NCBI RefSeq assembly: GCF_020667895.1
Contig: NZ_JAFMPS010000001.1
Span: 62,001-126,000, forward strand
Length of the DNA stretch: 64,000 nucleotides
Direction: 5' to 3'
Source: Alcanivorax sp. 1008
GTDB taxonomy: Bacteria > Pseudomonadota > Gammaproteobacteria > Pseudomonadales > Alcanivoracaceae
The translations under genes and the position numbers were made by a program. The notes beneath the pieces are model-generated. The model saw only the letters and a list, made by a program, of their open reading frames with translations. It did not search any database and had not been told where the DNA came from. Shown here piece by piece: positions 8,105 to 18,462 of this stretch (its first letter is position 1; the number at the start of each line of letters is the position of its first letter).

Positions 8105-9037
8105 ATGGCCACCGCAGAACAATTTGCCCATCAGTCAGTCATGTTGGATGAGGTACTGGAAATGCTGCCAACCCGCGCCGACGGCTTTTATGTCGACGCC
8201 ACCTTCGGGAGGGGCGGGCACAGTCGCGCTCTGCTCGATAGGCTTGGGGCAGGGGCGCGCTTGATAGGCATTGATCAGGACCCGGAGGCGGTCATCATCG
8301 GACAGCAACTGGAGCGGGCAGATGCCCGCTTTCGCATTGTTGCGGGGCGTTTTGATTGCCTTGACCAGGTAGTTGCTGAGGAAGGTCGACTAATTGATGG
8401 TTTGCTGATGGATCTTGGTGTGTCATCGCCGCAGTTGGACGATGCCGCTCGAGGGTTCAGTTTCCTACGTGACGGCCCGCTGGATATGCGCATGAATCCG
8501 AATGTCGGAGAGAGTGCCGCGCAGTGGCTGGCACGTGCCGATGAAAAAGATATTGCGGATGTGCTTTATCGCTTTGGCGAAGAGAAGAAGTCCCGCCGTA
8601 TTGCGCGAATGATTTGCGAGACACGCAAGGAAAGTCCTTTAACCCGTACTACCGAGCTGGCTGCCCTTTGTGGTCGCGCGATCGGCCGTGGTGAGCCTGG
8701 AAAGCACCCGGCGACGCGGACATTTCAGGCCATTCGTATCTATATCAATCAGGAGCTTGGAGCGCTTGAGAATCTGCTGGCCCAGACCATTGACTGCCTT
8801 GCAGCTGGCGGACGTCTGGCGGTGATCAGCTTCCACTCCCTGGAAGACCGTATCGTTAAGCAATTTATTCGTGATGAGTCTGGCCGTGCACCCATGCCGC
8901 GAGGCCTGCCGATTGAAATGCCGGCACCGCGCCTGCAGCCTTTGGGCAAGGCTCGTCATGCTTCCGATGCAGAAGTGAAGCGCAATCCACGAGCGCGCAG
9001 CGCCGTGTTGCGTGTGGCTGAGCGGGTGGGCGCATGA
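8105..9037 (+). CDS. rsmH: 16S rRNA (cytosine1402-N4)-methyltransferase RsmH (MraW)
   Basis: RsmH methylates N4 of C1402 in 16S rRNA, the partner modification to that of RsmI. The 310-residue protein shows HQSVMLDEV, the SAM motif DATFGRGGHSRALL, GIDQDPEA, DLGVSSPQLDDAARGFSF, the KHPATRTFQAIRI block and SFHSLEDRIVK, all standard. GAGG at 8095-8098 has a six-base spacing to ATG 8105 but none to ATG 8099, so I prefer 8105. The difference is two residues. The 3' end overlaps ftsL by four bases. Confidence 0.96.
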   Translation: MATAEQFAHQSVMLDEVLEMLPTRADGFYVDATFGRGGHSRALLDRLGAGARLIGIDQDPEAVIIGQQLERADARFRIVAGRFDCLDQVVAEEGRLIDGLLMDLGVSSPQLDDAARGFSFLRDGPLDMRMNPNVGESAAQWLARADEKDIADVLYRFGEEKKSRRIARMICETRKESPLTRTTELAALCGRAIGRGEPGKHPATRTFQAIRIYINQELGALENLLAQTIDCLAAGGRLAVISFHSLEDRIVKQFIRDESGRAPMPRGLPIEMPAPRLQPLGKARHASDAEVKRNPRARSAVLRVAERVGA

Positions 9038-9303
9038 ACCTGATCTGGCGAGCTGAAGTGCTGACTCTGCTACTGCTGGTGCTATCTGCGCTGGCAGTTA
9101 GCTGGTCGGTACATGAGGCTCGTCGACTGACCAACGAAGTGCAGCGATTGCAGGCGGAACACAATCGTTTGCAGACCGAGTGGGGTCAATTGCTGTTGGA
9201 GCAGAGCACCTGGGGGGCCTATGCCCGGGTGGAGCGCATAGCCAGAGAAAAGCTTTCCATGGCGCTGCCCAATGCTGATCAACGCGTAGTGGTGAAGCCA
9301 TGA
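9034..9303 (+). CDS. ftsL: Cell division protein FtsL
   Basis: FtsL is a small bitopic protein that, with FtsB and FtsQ, activates the FtsW-FtsI septal wall synthase. The 89-residue product has a short cytoplasmic N-terminus, one membrane helix (about residues 8-26) and a periplasmic leucine-rich coiled coil (EARRLTNEVQRLQAEHNRLQ). The sequence is poorly conserved in this family, so the call rests on topology and on its fixed place between rsmH and ftsI, overlapping both by four bases. Confidence 0.92.
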   Translation: MNLIWRAEVLTLLLLVLSALAVSWSVHEARRLTNEVQRLQAEHNRLQTEWGQLLLEQSTWGAYARVERIAREKLSMALPNADQRVVVKP

Positions 9304-11018
9304 AGTCGGCGCAGCGTAACAGCACCGGCTCTTTGCGCAAGCGCTACCTCTTTATGGTTGCTTTCTGGGCGCTGCTGGGCATTGGCTTACTGGCACGGGC
9401 AGTGGATCTGCATATCGTGCAGCACGAGTTTCTGTCCCGTCAGGGTGATATGCGCAACTTGCGGGTTGAGCCGCTGGCAGCGCATCGAGGCGTTATTTCG
9501 GATCGCCATGGCCGGCCACTGGCGGTTAGTACTCCGGTAATTACGCTGTGGGCCAACCCCCGTGAGGCGTTGGAATCCCGTGACAGCTGGAGCCGGTTGA
9601 ATGGTAACAAGGTGCTGGACAGCAAGGCGCTAGCCCAGCGCGTGCTGCCTAACTCGCAGCGAGAATTCATTTATTTGTCCAGACATCTTGCTCCCGAGCA
9701 GGCGCAGCAGGTGCTCGATCAGAGAGTGCCCGGTATCTACGCGCTGACCGAGTACCGCCGTTACTATCCTGCAGCGGAAGTGACCAGTCATGTAGTTGGC
9801 TTTACCAACATTGATGATATTGGCCAGGAAGGTATCGAGCTGTCATTTGAAGAAGTCCTGCGTGGTGCGGCCGGTCGCAAGAGAGTGGTGCGCGATCTGA
9901 TTGGCCGGGTAATTCAAGACATTGAGATTATTGAAGAGGCGCGGCCTGGTCAGGATGTGCAGTTAAGCATTGATTTGCGCTTGCAGTATTTGGCCTATCG
10001 CGAATTGATGAGTGCCGTAAGCCGACATAATGCCAGCGGTGGCTCGGTGGTGGTGCTGGATGCGGATACCGGCGAGATTCTCGCCATGGTTAATCAGCCC
10101 GGTTATAACCCCAACGGTCGTGCCAGCCTGAGCCCATCGGCCATGCGAAATCGTGCGGTGACGGATCTATTTGAACCAGGCTCGACACTGAAGACCATTA
10201 CTCTGGCTACCGCGTTGGAAGCGGGAATGGTGACACCGCATAGCATGATCGACACTCGCCCTGGAACCATAAGAGTGTCCGGCAAAACCATTCGCGATCA
10301 TCGCAATTATGGGGTGATGGATATAACGGCAGCCTTTGGTAAGTCATCTAACGTTATGACCACCAAGCTGGCGTTAGACATGCAGCCGCAGCAACTGCAG
10401 AACATGCTCGATCGATTTGGTTTTGGCCGTGCCACCGGTATTCCTTTTCCCGGTGAAAGCGATGGTGTGCTCCCGCTGCGGGCGCGTTGGCGCGACATCG
10501 AGCAGGCCACGCTGTCTTATGGCTACGGCATTTCAGTGACGGCCCTGCAGCTTGCTCAGGCCTATGCGGTGGTAGCCAATGATGGCGTACATTTGCCGGT
10601 TTCACTGACACGAGTAAATGAGCCGCCAAAAGGAGAGCGTGTGATCTCGGCCGCTACCGCTGGCATGTTGGTAGACATGCTGGGTGTTGTGGTGAGCGAC
10701 CATGGTACGGCGCGCCAGGCTCGGGTTAACGGCTATCAGGTGGGTGGCAAAACCGGCACGGTGCACAAGATAGTTAATGGTGCCTATGCGGATGACAACT
10801 ATTTAAGTTTGTTTGTTGGTGTGGCGCCGCTAGACAACCCGCGCTATGTGACTGTGGTGGTAATTGATGATCCTGCGGGCGAGGCATACTACGGCGGCGA
10901 AGTGGCCGCGCCGGTATTTTCCCGCGTTATGGAAGGCGTATTGCGTACCCTGAATGTTACCCCCGACGCGAGTCAGGGTATCTGGGCGGGCGTTACAGCC
11001 AGTGAGGGGCGCTCATGA
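9300..11018 (+). CDS. ftsI: Septal peptidoglycan transpeptidase FtsI (PBP3)
   Basis: FtsI cross-links septal peptidoglycan and is the target of aztreonam-type beta-lactams. The 572-residue class B PBP has an N-terminal membrane anchor (about 16-34), a pedestal domain beginning RGVISDRHGRPLAVS, and a transpeptidase domain with all three active-site motifs: S295-T-L-K298 in EPGSTLKT, S349-S-N351, and K484-T-G-T487. The C-terminal region is of ordinary length. It starts inside the end of ftsL and ends inside murE, both by four bases, so translation is tightly coupled. Confidence 0.97.
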   Translation: MKSAQRNSTGSLRKRYLFMVAFWALLGIGLLARAVDLHIVQHEFLSRQGDMRNLRVEPLAAHRGVISDRHGRPLAVSTPVITLWANPREALESRDSWSRLNGNKVLDSKALAQRVLPNSQREFIYLSRHLAPEQAQQVLDQRVPGIYALTEYRRYYPAAEVTSHVVGFTNIDDIGQEGIELSFEEVLRGAAGRKRVVRDLIGRVIQDIEIIEEARPGQDVQLSIDLRLQYLAYRELMSAVSRHNASGGSVVVLDADTGEILAMVNQPGYNPNGRASLSPSAMRNRAVTDLFEPGSTLKTITLATALEAGMVTPHSMIDTRPGTIRVSGKTIRDHRNYGVMDITAAFGKSSNVMTTKLALDMQPQQLQNMLDRFGFGRATGIPFPGESDGVLPLRARWRDIEQATLSYGYGISVTALQLAQAYAVVANDGVHLPVSLTRVNEPPKGERVISAATAGMLVDMLGVVVSDHGTARQARVNGYQVGGKTGTVHKIVNGAYADDNYLSLFVGVAPLDNPRYVTVVVIDDPAGEAYYGGEVAAPVFSRVMEGVLRTLNVTPDASQGIWAGVTASEGRS

Positions 11019-12487
11019 TGACCCTTCAGCAATTACTGCCGGATATGGCGCTATCTGCGCGGCATGCCCAGTGCTGTGTTCAGGGTATGCGTCTGGACAG
11101 CCGTCGAGTGCGTGATGGGGACTTGTTTGTCGCTCTGGGTGGCGCTCGTCAAGATGGTCGTCGTTTCATTGAGGCTGCTATTCATGCCGGTGCTGTTGCG
11201 GTGCTTACTGAGTCAGACAAGTACTCGGAAGCTGAGCAGGGCGGCGTGCCTGTAATTGGTATGCCATCGCTATCGGCTGGTCTGGTTGATTTGGCTATGC
11301 GCTTTCACCGAAACCCGATGGCCTCGCTTAGCGTACTGGGAGTTACCGGTACAAATGGAAAAAGTAGTGTTGCCTGGTTTTTGCGCGATGCTATGAATGC
11401 GGTGGATATGCCTTGCGGCTTGATAGGGACATTAGGCGCACATTATGGCGATTATCATGATGATATCGGCCACACCACGCCGGATACGTTGACACTGCAT
11501 GAATCCCTTGCCGCATTTCGTGATCGCGGCGCCCGCTATGTGGCCATGGAAGTTTCTTCCCATGCGCTGGCCCAGGATCGCTTGGCTGGTGTCTCAGTGA
11601 ACATCGCCGCGTTTACTAATCTGAGCCGGGATCATCTTGATTACCATGGTGATATGGATGGCTACTTTGCCGCCAAGAGCCGGCTGTTTCATGGTCATGC
11701 CATTGCCGGTGCAGTGATCAATACCGGTGATCGTTATGGTGCTCGTCTGGCCGCGCAGCTGGCTGACAATATTCGCTGTGTCCGGGTAGGCGGCAAAGAT
11801 GCGGATATTTTCTGTACTGATGTGCAGCTCAATGCTGATGGCATGAGTGCACGCATCAGTGTGGCCGGCGAGAGTCTGTCATTACAGCTGCCGCTTTACG
11901 GACGGTTCAATATCGACAACCTGATGATTGTGGCCGGCATGCTTGCGGTGCAAGGCTTGGCGCCAAATGCAATTGGCGCCGCACTGTCGGCAGTAACGCC
12001 TGTGCCAGGCCGTATGCAGCCAGTGCTGGCTGACGACGCGCCGGTTGTTCTAGTGGATTATGCGCATACCCCGGACGCTCTAGAGAAGTCCTTGCATGCG
12101 GTTCGTGAGCACTTTACCGGCAAGATCTGGTGTGTGGTTGGTTGTGGCGGCAATCGCGACACCGGAAAGCGCCCGCAGATGGCTGCTGTGGCTGAGCAGC
12201 TAGCCGACCAGTTGATTTTTACTGCGGACAATCCGCGGGACGAATCCGTACAGGAAATTATTGGTGACATGCTTGCCGGTGTACAGCATGCAATGGCGGT
12301 TCAGGTTATCGATGATCGTCGCGAGGCGGTTCGTACTGCGGTATTACAGGCGGCACCCGGTGATGTGGTGCTGGTGGCAGGAAAAGGCCATGAACATTGG
12401 CAGGAAATCGGCGCGAAAAAGTTGCCGATGGATGATGTTTCATTGGCGCGGGAAGCACTGCATGCACGGCATGGAGGTGGTCAATGA
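11015..12487 (+). CDS. murE: UDP-MurNAc-L-Ala-D-Glu: meso-diaminopimelate ligase MurE
   Basis: MurE adds the third residue of the peptidoglycan stem peptide in the cytoplasm. The 490-residue Mur ligase shows the ATP loop TGTNGKS at 111-117, the EVSSHAL and TNLSRDHLDYHG central-domain motifs, the VDYAHTPDALEK C-terminal motif, and DNPRDE at 405-410. DNPR is the known specificity motif for meso-diaminopimelate rather than lysine. ATG 11015 and ATG 11018 are consecutive, so the start is uncertain by one codon. Four-base overlaps link it to ftsI and murF. Confidence 0.97.
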   Translation: MMTLQQLLPDMALSARHAQCCVQGMRLDSRRVRDGDLFVALGGARQDGRRFIEAAIHAGAVAVLTESDKYSEAEQGGVPVIGMPSLSAGLVDLAMRFHRNPMASLSVLGVTGTNGKSSVAWFLRDAMNAVDMPCGLIGTLGAHYGDYHDDIGHTTPDTLTLHESLAAFRDRGARYVAMEVSSHALAQDRLAGVSVNIAAFTNLSRDHLDYHGDMDGYFAAKSRLFHGHAIAGAVINTGDRYGARLAAQLADNIRCVRVGGKDADIFCTDVQLNADGMSARISVAGESLSLQLPLYGRFNIDNLMIVAGMLAVQGLAPNAIGAALSAVTPVPGRMQPVLADDAPVVLVDYAHTPDALEKSLHAVREHFTGKIWCVVGCGGNRDTGKRPQMAAVAEQLADQLIFTADNPRDESVQEIIGDMLAGVQHAMAVQVIDDRREAVRTAVLQAAPGDVVLVAGKGHEHWQEIGAKKLPMDDVSLAREALHARHGGGQ

Positions 12488-13839
12488 GGCTATCTCAGGT
12501 GGCGGGTTTCTGTGATGGTCGCCTGTCCGGTGCAGATGTGGAGTTCTCCCGCGTCTGTACGGATACCCGCGATATTCGTCCGGGGGATTTGTTTGTCGCC
12601 CTGCGTGGCGAGCGTTTCGACGGGCAGAACTTTATTGGGGATGCAGCCAAATCCGGTGCCGTAGCGGCGTTGTGCGAGCAACCGGTGGCGCAACTGCCTG
12701 CCGTTGTCGTTGGTGACAGTCGTCGAGCTCTCGGCCTACTGGCTGCGGGTTGGGCTGCACAGTATTCCCTTGCCCGCATAGCGGTGACCGGCAACGCGGG
12801 TAAAACCACAGTTAAGGAAATGATTGCCTGTATGTTGTCGTCGCGGCCTGGCGACACCGCTGTGCACGCCACTAAAGGCAACCTCAATAATGACATCGGA
12901 GTGCCGCTGACCCTGCTTGGTGTTAACGGTGGTCACCGTTATGGAGTGTTTGAGCTCGGTGCCAATGCGCCGGGAGAGATCGCCTGGACATGTTCACTGG
13001 TGCGCCCACAGATAGTGATGATTACCAATGTTACCGGAGCTCATCTTGAAGGCTTCGGTTCCATGCAGGGTATTGCTGATGCCAAGGCGGAAATCTATTC
13101 CGCTACTGCTGCGGATGCGGTGGCGATCGTCAATGCGGATGACCAGTTTGCTGGTTTCTTTACCACTCAGGCGTTGCAGGCCGGACTGCGCGTAGTAACT
13201 GTGGGTCAATACAGTGGTGCGGACTGGAGTGCTGAACAGGTTAGCCTGAATGGTTCCGCAGTGGACTTTGTATTGCTGCACGAGGCCCGTCGTTACAACG
13301 TGCACCTTCCTTTGCCTGGAGCCCATCAGGTCAGTAATGCATTGGTGGCAATTGCTGCGGTGGTTGAGGCCGGAGTTGCCATCGATGAGGCGTTGCCCCG
13401 TTTAACCCAGCTTAAGCCGGTTAAAGGCCGGATGAATATGCAGGCCTGCATGGGCGGCACGCTGGTGGATGACAGTTATAACGCTAATCCTGGCTCAGTA
13501 CGGGTGGTTATTGACTGGCTATCAGCACAGCCAGCACCTAGAGCTCTGGTCTTGGGCAATCTGGCTGAGCTTGGCCCGGATGAAATGGAAATTCATAAGC
13601 AGCTGGGTGAATACGCACGTTCAGCTGGGCTTGATCGCTTGATAACAGTGGGTGCTCTGGCTGCTCAGGCGGCACAGGCCTTTGGTCAGGGTGCGGAGCA
13701 GGCTGATGGTTATCACTCTGCGGCAGAACTTGCCAGGTCAGTGCTGTCGCAGGGCGGCACGGTGTTAGTCAAAGGTTCACGCAGCGCTGGAATGGAAGCG
13801 GTCATCACTGCTCTGCAGCTTATTGAGGAGACGCACTGA
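12484..13839 (+). CDS. murF: UDP-MurNAc-tripeptide: D-Ala-D-Ala ligase MurF
   Basis: MurF adds D-alanyl-D-alanine, the last cytoplasmic step of stem-peptide synthesis, using dipeptide made by the Ddl encoded further down the cluster. The 451-residue protein has the N-terminal [14 protein letters not shown] substrate-domain motif, an ATP loop TGNAGKT at 102-108, [15 protein letters not shown], and the C-terminal [11 protein letters not shown] block followed by GRMN-type residues. All are in normal order. The stop shares one base with the mraY start. Confidence 0.96.
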   Translation: MRLSQVAGFCDGRLSGADVEFSRVCTDTRDIRPGDLFVALRGERFDGQNFIGDAAKSGAVAALCEQPVAQLPAVVVGDSRRALGLLAAGWAAQYSLARIAVTGNAGKTTVKEMIACMLSSRPGDTAVHATKGNLNNDIGVPLTLLGVNGGHRYGVFELGANAPGEIAWTCSLVRPQIVMITNVTGAHLEGFGSMQGIADAKAEIYSATAADAVAIVNADDQFAGFFTTQALQAGLRVVTVGQYSGADWSAEQVSLNGSAVDFVLLHEARRYNVHLPLPGAHQVSNALVAIAAVVEAGVAIDEALPRLTQLKPVKGRMNMQACMGGTLVDDSYNANPGSVRVVIDWLSAQPAPRALVLGNLAELGPDEMEIHKQLGEYARSAGLDRLITVGALAAQAAQAFGQGAEQADGYHSAAELARSVLSQGGTVLVKGSRSAGMEAVITALQLIEETH

Positions 13840-14921
13840 TGTTGCTCTGGCTGGCGGAATATCTTGCCCAGTTTAATTCTGGCTTTCTGGTGCTGCAGTA
13901 CATCACCTTGAGGGCGATTTTCAGTGTTTTGACGGCGCTGTTCATTGCCTTCTTTGTGGGGCCGCTGATGATTCGCAAGCTAAAGCAGTATCAGGTTGGC
14001 CAGGCGATTCGTGATGATGGTCCGAAAAGTCATTTCTCGAAGGCAGGTACGCCGACTATGGGCGGAGCCCTGATCCTGTTGGCGATCATTCTGTCGACTC
14101 TGTTGTGGGCGGATCTGGACAATCGCTATGTCTGGATCACATTGGGCGTAGTGGTGGTGTTTGGCGCAGTAGGCTGGGTGGACGACTGGCGCAAAGTGAT
14201 CCAGAAGAATTCCCGCGGCCTGCCGGCAAAATGGAAGTACCTGTGGCAGTCAGTTGGTGCTCTGGGCGCGGCTTGCGCACTTTATTTCACCGCACAGAGC
14301 CCGGCGGAAACGCAGTTGATTGTGCCGTTCTTCAAGGACGTCGCGATTAACATGGGGGTGTTCTATATCGTCCTGACCTATTTCGTTATCAATGGCACCA
14401 GTAACGCGGTGAACCTTACCGACGGCCTCGATGGATTGGCAATTATGCCTACCGTGCTGGTGGCTGCAGCGCTGGGTGTATTTGCCTATGCATCGGGTCA
14501 CACCCAGTTCGCAAGCTATCTTCATATTCCCTACATCGCAGGTTCCGGTGAACTAGTTGTCATGGTGGCGGCGTTATGCGGTGCTGGTCTTGGCTTTCTA
14601 TGGTTCAACACATACCCGGCGCAGGTATTCATGGGTGACGTTGGCGCGCTGGCACTAGGGGCCATGTTAGGTGTTATGGCGGTGATCGTTCGGCAGGAAA
14701 TAGTCCTGTTCATTATGGGGGGAGTATTCGTCATGGAGACTGTCTCTGTGATGATGCAGGTGGCCTCTTTCAAGCTCACCGGCCGACGTATTTTCCGCAT
14801 GGCTCCTATTCATCACCACTTCGAGCTGAAGGGATGGCCAGAGCCAAAAATTATTGTTCGTTTCTGGATTATCACCGTGATCCTGGTGTTGATCGGTTTA
14901 GCTACACTGAAGATTCGTTGA
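13839..14921 (+). CDS. mraY: Phospho-MurNAc-pentapeptide translocase MraY
   Basis: MraY moves phospho-MurNAc-pentapeptide to undecaprenyl phosphate on the inner face of the membrane, making lipid I. The 360-residue protein has about ten membrane helices and the family motifs PTMGGALIL near residue 70, [13 protein letters not shown] with the catalytic aspartates, [11 protein letters not shown], and [11 protein letters not shown] near the C-terminus. Length and order are typical. It begins on the last base of murF. An AGGAG overlapping its stop serves the following murD. Confidence 0.97.
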   Translation: MLLWLAEYLAQFNSGFLVLQYITLRAIFSVLTALFIAFFVGPLMIRKLKQYQVGQAIRDDGPKSHFSKAGTPTMGGALILLAIILSTLLWADLDNRYVWITLGVVVVFGAVGWVDDWRKVIQKNSRGLPAKWKYLWQSVGALGAACALYFTAQSPAETQLIVPFFKDVAINMGVFYIVLTYFVINGTSNAVNLTDGLDGLAIMPTVLVAAALGVFAYASGHTQFASYLHIPYIAGSGELVVMVAALCGAGLGFLWFNTYPAQVFMGDVGALALGAMLGVMAVIVRQEIVLFIMGGVFVMETVSVMMQVASFKLTGRRIFRMAPIHHHFELKGWPEPKIIVRFWIITVILVLIGLATLKIR

Positions 14922-14931
14922 GGAGCGTAGC

Positions 14932-16254
14932 GTGAGCGCAGCGTTTGATCTGGTTATTGGGCTTGGCGTAACGGGGCAGTCTTGCCTGCGTTATCTGCTG
15001 GCTCAGGAAGAGCCGGTGCGGGCAATGGATACCCGTGCCGAGCCGCCAGGTATCGCGGCCATTCGAGAGCAATTTGCAGGTGTTCCAATTCATACTGGCG
15101 GGCTCCGCGAGGACTGGCTGAACGAAGCGAGACGGCTAATCGTTAGTCCGGGTGTGGCGGTGTCCAATGTGGAAATTGCCCGTCAAGCAGCGGCTGGGAA
15201 AGAGGTAATTGGGGACATTGAACTGTTTGCCCGAGCTGCCAGCGAGCCGGTTGCGGCTATTACTGGATCGAATGCAAAAAGTACGGTCACGGCGTTGCTA
15301 GGTGAAGTGGCTCGCTCTACAGGACTACGTGCTCTGGCCGGCGGCAATCTGGGCACACCAGCACTTGATCTGCTTGGACAGGAAGCGGAGCTCTATGTAA
15401 TGGAGCTTTCCAGCTTCCAGCTGGAAACAACTTTTAGTTTGAGCGCCCAAGTAGCCTGCATTCTGAATATGTCCCAGGATCACATGGATCGTTATGCCGG
15501 CTTTGGTGATTACGTCGCCGCCAAGCAACGGGTTTATGACGGTTGCGAAGTGGCGGTGTGGAATATTGATGATGAAGCTACTCGCCCGCAGGGCCCTGTT
15601 CCTGCACAGATAACATTTGGTATTCACGCGGATGCTGACTACCGCCTCGATGTTCAGCGAGGGGTATTGATGCGTCGCGGGGAAGATCTGCTGGCTGCGT
15701 CTGCTTTAAAGCTGCGCGGTCATCACAATGCATTAAACGTTCTCGCGGTACTCGCTATGGCGGAAGCATTGGGCCTGGAGCGTCAGGTATGTCTTCGTGC
15801 CGTGCAGGAGTTCGCCGGTTTGCCGCATCGCTGTGTACTCGTGACCGAGCACCGTGGTGTGCAGTGGTTTAATGATTCCAAGGGCACCAACGTGGGTGCC
15901 ACGCTTGCCGCCTTGGCCGGTATTGGGCCGGCCATTCCGGGAAAGATCGTTTTGATCGCCGGAGGTCAGGGCAAGGGTCAGGACTTCTCTCCGCTGGCTG
16001 CTGCCAGGGATAATATTCGCGCGGCAGTACTGATCGGTGAAGATGCGCGCATGTTAGGTGGGGCACTGGCTGATGTGTCCTGTCATTATGCTGAAGATAT
16101 GGCTGATGCGGTTCGCCGCGCTTCCTTGCTGGCTGAGGCAGGTGATGCAGTGCTGCTATCGCCCGCCTGTGCCAGTTTCGATATGTTCAGTGGCTATGCG
16201 GATCGTGGTGACACCTTTGTTAAATGCGTGACGGAGGTGCTGCATGGCGCATGA
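14932..16254 (+). CDS. murD: UDP-MurNAc-L-alanine: D-glutamate ligase MurD (GTG start)
   Basis: MurD adds D-glutamate to UDP-MurNAc-L-alanine. The 440-residue protein has the N-terminal VIGLGVTGQS nucleotide-sugar loop, VSPGV, the ATP loop TGSNAKST at 111-118, ELSSFQLE, MSQDHMDRY, HRCVLV, NDSKGTNVGAT and LLSPACASFDMF. The ATP loop has Ala where most Mur ligases have Gly; as I recall, pseudomonads share this form. The start is GTG at 14932, decided by AGGAG at 14921-14925 six bases upstream; no closer ATG preserves the fold. It overlaps ftsW by 11 bases. Confidence 0.96.
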   Translation: MSAAFDLVIGLGVTGQSCLRYLLAQEEPVRAMDTRAEPPGIAAIREQFAGVPIHTGGLREDWLNEARRLIVSPGVAVSNVEIARQAAAGKEVIGDIELFARAASEPVAAITGSNAKSTVTALLGEVARSTGLRALAGGNLGTPALDLLGQEAELYVMELSSFQLETTFSLSAQVACILNMSQDHMDRYAGFGDYVAAKQRVYDGCEVAVWNIDDEATRPQGPVPAQITFGIHADADYRLDVQRGVLMRRGEDLLAASALKLRGHHNALNVLAVLAMAEALGLERQVCLRAVQEFAGLPHRCVLVTEHRGVQWFNDSKGTNVGATLAALAGIGPAIPGKIVLIAGGQGKGQDFSPLAAARDNIRAAVLIGEDARMLGGALADVSCHYAEDMADAVRRASLLAEAGDAVLLSPACASFDMFSGYADRGDTFVKCVTEVLHGA

Positions 16255-17398
16255 GCGGGTGCTACATCGTCGTCCAGAGGATATGTGGTTGCTTGGTGGC
16301 GTCTTGCTGCTGGCGATCACTGGCCTGGTGATGGTGATGTCTGCCTCGTTACAGATCGCCGAGACCAAACTTGGTTCGCCGTTCTATTTCTTTAGCCGCC
16401 ATCTGGTTTACCTGTTGCTGGCGGCCACTGCTGGTGTGTTGACCTATCTTCTTGTTCCGGTGGTGATGCTGGAAAGGCTGCGCATGCTGGCATTGATTGG
16501 CGCTGTCTTGATCCTGATGGCGGTGCTGGTTCCCGGGATTGGCCGAGAAGTTAATGGCTCGCAGCGTTGGATTTCTTTGCCCGGGTTTAATATTCAGGCT
16601 TCGGAGCCTGCCAAGCTGGGCTACCTGATCTGGCTGGCTGGCTATATCAATAATCAGCGTGATGCGCTGCAGCAACGTTGGCAGACATTCCTGATACCGC
16701 TTGGTGTACTTGGTTTTCTGGCGTTGCTGCTTCTGGCGGAGCCGGATTTTGGCGCTGCTGTTGTGCTGGGTATTGCCACCATGGGAATGCTGTTTATGGC
16801 TGGCGTGCCGATGCTGCGCTTTTTGTCGGTTGCATTAACGGTGGTGTTGGCAGCAGCGGCTGTGGCGCTTTTACAGCCCTATCGGGTGGCGCGGCTGATG
16901 AGCTTTCTTGACCCGTGGGCAGATCAGTTCGGCGGCGGCTATCAGTTAACCCAGAGCCTGATTGCCTTTGGTCGTGGGCATATTGATGGCGTCGGTTTGG
17001 GCAATAGTGTGCAGAAGCTTTTCTATCTGCCTGAAGCTCATACTGATTTCGTTTTTGCTGTGACTGCCGAGGAATTTGGCTTGATCGGCACGGTGTTATT
17101 GATCTCCCTTTTTATTCTGGTATGTGCACGTATTTTTCAGTTGGCTTTTCGTTTGCTGGACAAGCAGCAGCTATTCAGCGGCCAGTTGGTGCTGGGTATC
17201 GCACTGGTTTTTGCTTCGCAGGCCTTTGTGAATATGGGCGTTAATATGGGTTTGTTGCCAACCAAAGGGCTGACTTTGCCGCTAGTCAGCTATGGCGGCA
17301 GCTCTCTTCTGGTTATGTCGGTGATGATTGCGCTGGTGCTAAAGATCGGTACCGAGGCAGCCGCGCATGTTCCGGCCCGGCGGAGGGAGCGTCGATGA
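16244..17398 (+). CDS. ftsW: Septal peptidoglycan glycosyltransferase FtsW (SEDS family)
   Basis: FtsW polymerises lipid II into septal glycan strands together with FtsI. The 384-residue polytopic protein has ten predicted helices and SEDS landmarks: MVMSAS in the first helix, GSQRWI and QASEPAKL, LLLAEPDFGAAVV with the conserved acidic region, the large periplasmic loop with GGGYQLTQSLIAFGRG and LPEAHTDFVFAVTAEE, and the final PLVSYGGSSLL. It overlaps murD at its start and murG at its end. The C-terminus is short and basic (ARRRERR). Confidence 0.96.
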   Translation: MAHERVLHRRPEDMWLLGGVLLLAITGLVMVMSASLQIAETKLGSPFYFFSRHLVYLLLAATAGVLTYLLVPVVMLERLRMLALIGAVLILMAVLVPGIGREVNGSQRWISLPGFNIQASEPAKLGYLIWLAGYINNQRDALQQRWQTFLIPLGVLGFLALLLLAEPDFGAAVVLGIATMGMLFMAGVPMLRFLSVALTVVLAAAAVALLQPYRVARLMSFLDPWADQFGGGYQLTQSLIAFGRGHIDGVGLGNSVQKLFYLPEAHTDFVFAVTAEEFGLIGTVLLISLFILVCARIFQLAFRLLDKQQLFSGQLVLGIALVFASQAFVNMGVNMGLLPTKGLTLPLVSYGGSSLLVMSVMIALVLKIGTEAAAHVPARRRERR

Positions 17399-18462
17399 AG
17401 CCCTTGATGCTGGTAATGGCCGGTGGAACCGGCGGTCACGTTATGCCGGCCCTCGCAGTGGCTGATGTGTTGCGCCAGCGCGGCGTGTCGATCGCCTGGC
17501 TTGGCTCAGAGCAAGGTATCGAGAATCGACTGGTCCCTGCTGCAGACTATCCTTTGCATCGTTTGGCTGTGCGCGGCATTCGAGGTGGTGGACTCGGTCG
17601 CCGTTTACTGGCGCCTTTTATGTTGCTTGGCACTGTGTTGGCAGCATGGCGCATTGTCCGCCAGTTGCGCCCCGTGGTCGCCATCGGCTTTGGTGGCTAT
17701 GCCAGTGGGCCGGGCGCGATTGCCGCGCGGTTGGCAGGTGTACCGTTGATTATTCATGAGCAGAATGCCCGGCCTGGAATGACAAACAGAGTGCTGGCGC
17801 GCTTTGCTGGTCAGGTATTACAGGGCTTTCCCGGTGCGTTTAATCAGGCAATGACCACCGGCAACCCAGTGCGCAAGGCGATTGCCACACTGCCGGCTCC
17901 CGCGCAGCGATACAGCGAGCGTGATGGTGCTCTGCGCATTCTGATCACTGGCGGCAGTCAAGGGGCCCTGGCGCTGAACAAGCAGCTGCCTGAGGCGTTG
18001 TCTCAGGCTCTGTCAGAAGTGGACTTTGAAGTGCGTCACCAAACTGGACGTGGCCGTACTGATGAAGCTGCTCATGCGTGGAACGGGCTGGCAGCCAAAG
18101 TGCAGCTTAGTGAGTTTATTGATGACATGGCGGATGCATTTTCATGGGCAGATCTGGTGATCTGCCGCAGCGGTGCATCGACGGTTAGCGAAATTGCCGC
18201 GGCGGGGGTGGCTGCCTTGTTTATTCCGCTGCCCACGGCTGTGGATGATCATCAGACCCATAATGCCCGCTGGTTGTCAGATCGGGATGCTGCCCTATTG
18301 TTACCGCAGAGTGGTTTGAGTGCAGATGGCTTGCGTGCCCGTATTGAAGTTCTCGGCGATCGCAAGGCGCTGATGCAGATGGCAGAACGTGCTCGAGCAA
18401 TGGCCTTGCCGGACAGCGCTGCGACCGTTGCAGATATTTGTCAGGAGGTGGCCCATGGCTGA
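17395..18462 (+). CDS. murG: Lipid II synthase (GlcNAc transferase) MurG
   Basis: MurG is the peripheral GT28 enzyme that adds GlcNAc to lipid I at the inner membrane. The 355-residue protein shows the N-terminal [16 protein letters not shown] loop, [28 protein letters not shown], the [11 protein letters not shown] loop and [24 protein letters not shown] with the UDP-GlcNAc contacts. It begins within ftsW (four bases). The murC ribosome site AGGAGG at 18443-18448 is embedded in its last codons. Confidence 0.97.
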   Translation: MKPLMLVMAGGTGGHVMPALAVADVLRQRGVSIAWLGSEQGIENRLVPAADYPLHRLAVRGIRGGGLGRRLLAPFMLLGTVLAAWRIVRQLRPVVAIGFGGYASGPGAIAARLAGVPLIIHEQNARPGMTNRVLARFAGQVLQGFPGAFNQAMTTGNPVRKAIATLPAPAQRYSERDGALRILITGGSQGALALNKQLPEALSQALSEVDFEVRHQTGRGRTDEAAHAWNGLAAKVQLSEFIDDMADAFSWADLVICRSGASTVSEIAAAGVAALFIPLPTAVDDHQTHNARWLSDRDAALLLPQSGLSADGLRARIEVLGDRKALMQMAERARAMALPDSAATVADICQEVAHG

